Shown here one piece after another: positions 20,891-21,984 of a stretch of 21,984 nt of DNA. Position numbers and translations under genes: made by a program. The stretch comes from Welwitschia mirabilis. Its lineage: Eukaryota > Gnetophyta > Gnetopsida > Welwitschiales. The stretch lies in the NCBI GenBank assembly GCA_051453625.1, contig JBOZIK010000001.1, positions 58,100,180 to 58,122,163 of the forward strand, given 5' to 3'. A model generated the notes under the pieces. The model saw only the letters and a list, made by a program, of their open reading frames with translations. It did no database searches and had not been told where the DNA came from. How positions within the stretch are numbered: position 1 is the stretch's first letter; each line of letters starts with the position of its first letter.

Positions 20891-20990
20891 TTGTCAGTCC
20901 CTAGCAAAACCAGGCAGTAAACTATATTTGCAAGCCAACTTTTCAAATAATAAAAATGTATCTATAATGTATCTGAATCTGAATTTCTAA

Positions 20991-21197
20991 NNNNNNNNNN
21001 NNNNNNNNNNNNNNNNNNNNNNNNNNNNNNNNNNNNNNNNNNNNNNNNNNNNNNNNNNNNNNNNNNNNNNNNNNNNNNNNNNNNNNNNNNNNNNNNNNNN
21101 NNNNNNNNNNNNNNNNNNNNNNNNNNNNNNNNNNNNNNNNNNNNNNNNNNNNNNNNNNNNNNNNNNNNNNNNNNNNNNNNNNNNNNNNNNNNNNNNN
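20991..21197. other. Assembly gap (207 N)
   Basis: This interrupts the 3' region of family-A copy 3. The flanks are not visibly duplicated. Confidence 0.95.
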
Positions 21198-21454
21198 GAT
21201 TTACAATAATAATTCATTATGATCAAAAAAATTGGATAAAAAAATGCAATATTAAAGATATAGATGCATTCTACCCCCCATTTAAAGTGTGCAATGCATC
21301 CTGAATTACCTAAACTAACGAAATTTAACAATGACTGAAAGGAAAAACTACGAAACTATTAAACTAGAAAAGAAGAAATTGAAAAAAATGACCAGAAAAT
21401 GGTAGACATAAAAATAGAAAAAAAGTAGAGGGGAAATAGACATAAGGAACATGA

Positions 21455-21665
21455 NNNNNNNNNNNNNNNNNNNNNNNNNNNNNNNNNNNNNNNNNNNNNN
21501 NNNNNNNNNNNNNNNNNNNNNNNNNNNNNNNNNNNNNNNNNNNNNNNNNNNNNNNNNNNNNNNNNNNNNNNNNNNNNNNNNNNNNNNNNNNNNNNNNNNN
21601 NNNNNNNNNNNNNNNNNNNNNNNNNNNNNNNNNNNNNNNNNNNNNNNNNNNNNNNNNNNNNNNNN
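21455..21665. other. Assembly gap (211 N)
   Basis: This is a second interruption of the same 3' region. It may hide an A/G-rich stretch, since both flanks on the left are A-rich. Confidence 0.95.
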
Positions 21666-21886
21666 CCTATGAACTCACTGAAATCTTCAAAAGTGAAATG
21701 ATCAAGTGGAAATATGTTTTATTTCTTTTGCTATGATGAGAGGAGTGAAACCACTGTCATAGGAGTAAGAACCCATGAGGCATGGCCAACTGACACCCCA
21801 GTGGAGTTCTCACAGCTACCATATTACACTGCCAAAGTCTCCTCTCAGAAATATTTGCCCCGGTGTACTTGCGGTAGGATATCATG

Positions 21887-21940
21887 TTTTTCATTTTTCT
21901 TTCTTTTCTTTTCTTTTTCTCTTTCTTTTTTTTTAATAAA
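21887..21940. repeat. Polypyrimidine tract
   Basis: A T/C run (ttttcttt-type units) directly follows the conserved block. It is purine-rich on the element strand and gives a meaningless Lys/Glu-rich minus-strand reading. Confidence 0.9.
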
Positions 21941-21984
21941 AAGGATAATTCCCACAATATCATAAACTTAAGGAGATTAAAGAG

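Larger units (their letters stand above)
20891..21984 (-). mobile_element. 3' region of family-A element (copy 3), incomplete
   Basis: It is colinear with 12805-14860. tagccttgtcagtccctag continues from the tract, tacccccc-atttaaa (about 21271-21285) matches 13100-13110, and 21713-21886 matches 14568-14726 (for example agtggagttctca against agtggagttttca). It is better preserved than copy 1. Two N runs interrupt it. Readings on both strands near 21714-21965 are short and shared only in part with copy 1, so no gene is called. The element's integrase would lie beyond the window edge. Confidence 0.65.

Noticed and set aside
21757-21963. Lys/Glu-rich minus-strand protein and the opposing Ser/Phe-rich frame
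   Set aside because: The polypyrimidine tract generates both compositions; no domain is visible.

Overview
The window looks like gene-poor, transposon-dense DNA from a flowering plant, most likely a eudicot. It is very A+T-rich, contains seven runs of N, and has no intact gene. The recognisable coding matter is decayed LTR-retrotransposon protein: a Tekay/Del-type chromovirus, Athila/Tat-type Ty3/gypsy, a second chromovirus-like Ty3/gypsy element and a Ty1/copia element. The Tekay and Athila lineages are known only from plants. I cannot name the species.

Layout. 1-31 is the end of an LTR of 'family A' (ends TGTTG...CAACA). 44-1630 (+) is a broken Tekay/Del integrase, followed by a polypurine tract and a long LTR starting at 1716. 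5640-7370 (+) is an Athila-type remnant: gag C-terminus, protease and N-terminal RT. 7455-9535 (-) is the 3' half of another Ty3/gypsy element (RNase H, integrase, polypurine tract, short LTR). 9537-10195 is a 106-bp tandem repeat running into a CpG-rich island. 11005-11325 (-) is a copia integrase trace. 11547-16613 holds two family-A LTRs (-) flanking a 3' non-coding region and an Athila-type integrase end. 16614-20269 is unassigned A+T-rich DNA with small repeats. 20370-21984 is another family-A LTR (-) with its polypurine tract and 3' region.

The most informative result is family A. Four LTR copies share one orientation. Two have a polypurine tract directly upstream, and in one the internal side continues through a long non-coding 3' region into an Athila/Tat-type integrase end. 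This ties the LTR family to that lineage. The most unusual segment is the CpG-rich island at about 9780-10195, which contrasts sharply with the CpG-poor DNA around it and which I could not identify.

Two 100-N gaps have the same sequence on both sides, which points to unmerged overlapping contigs. No host gene, tRNA, rRNA, CRISPR array or bacterial-type feature was found. All element boundaries are estimates by eye, because no alignment could be run.
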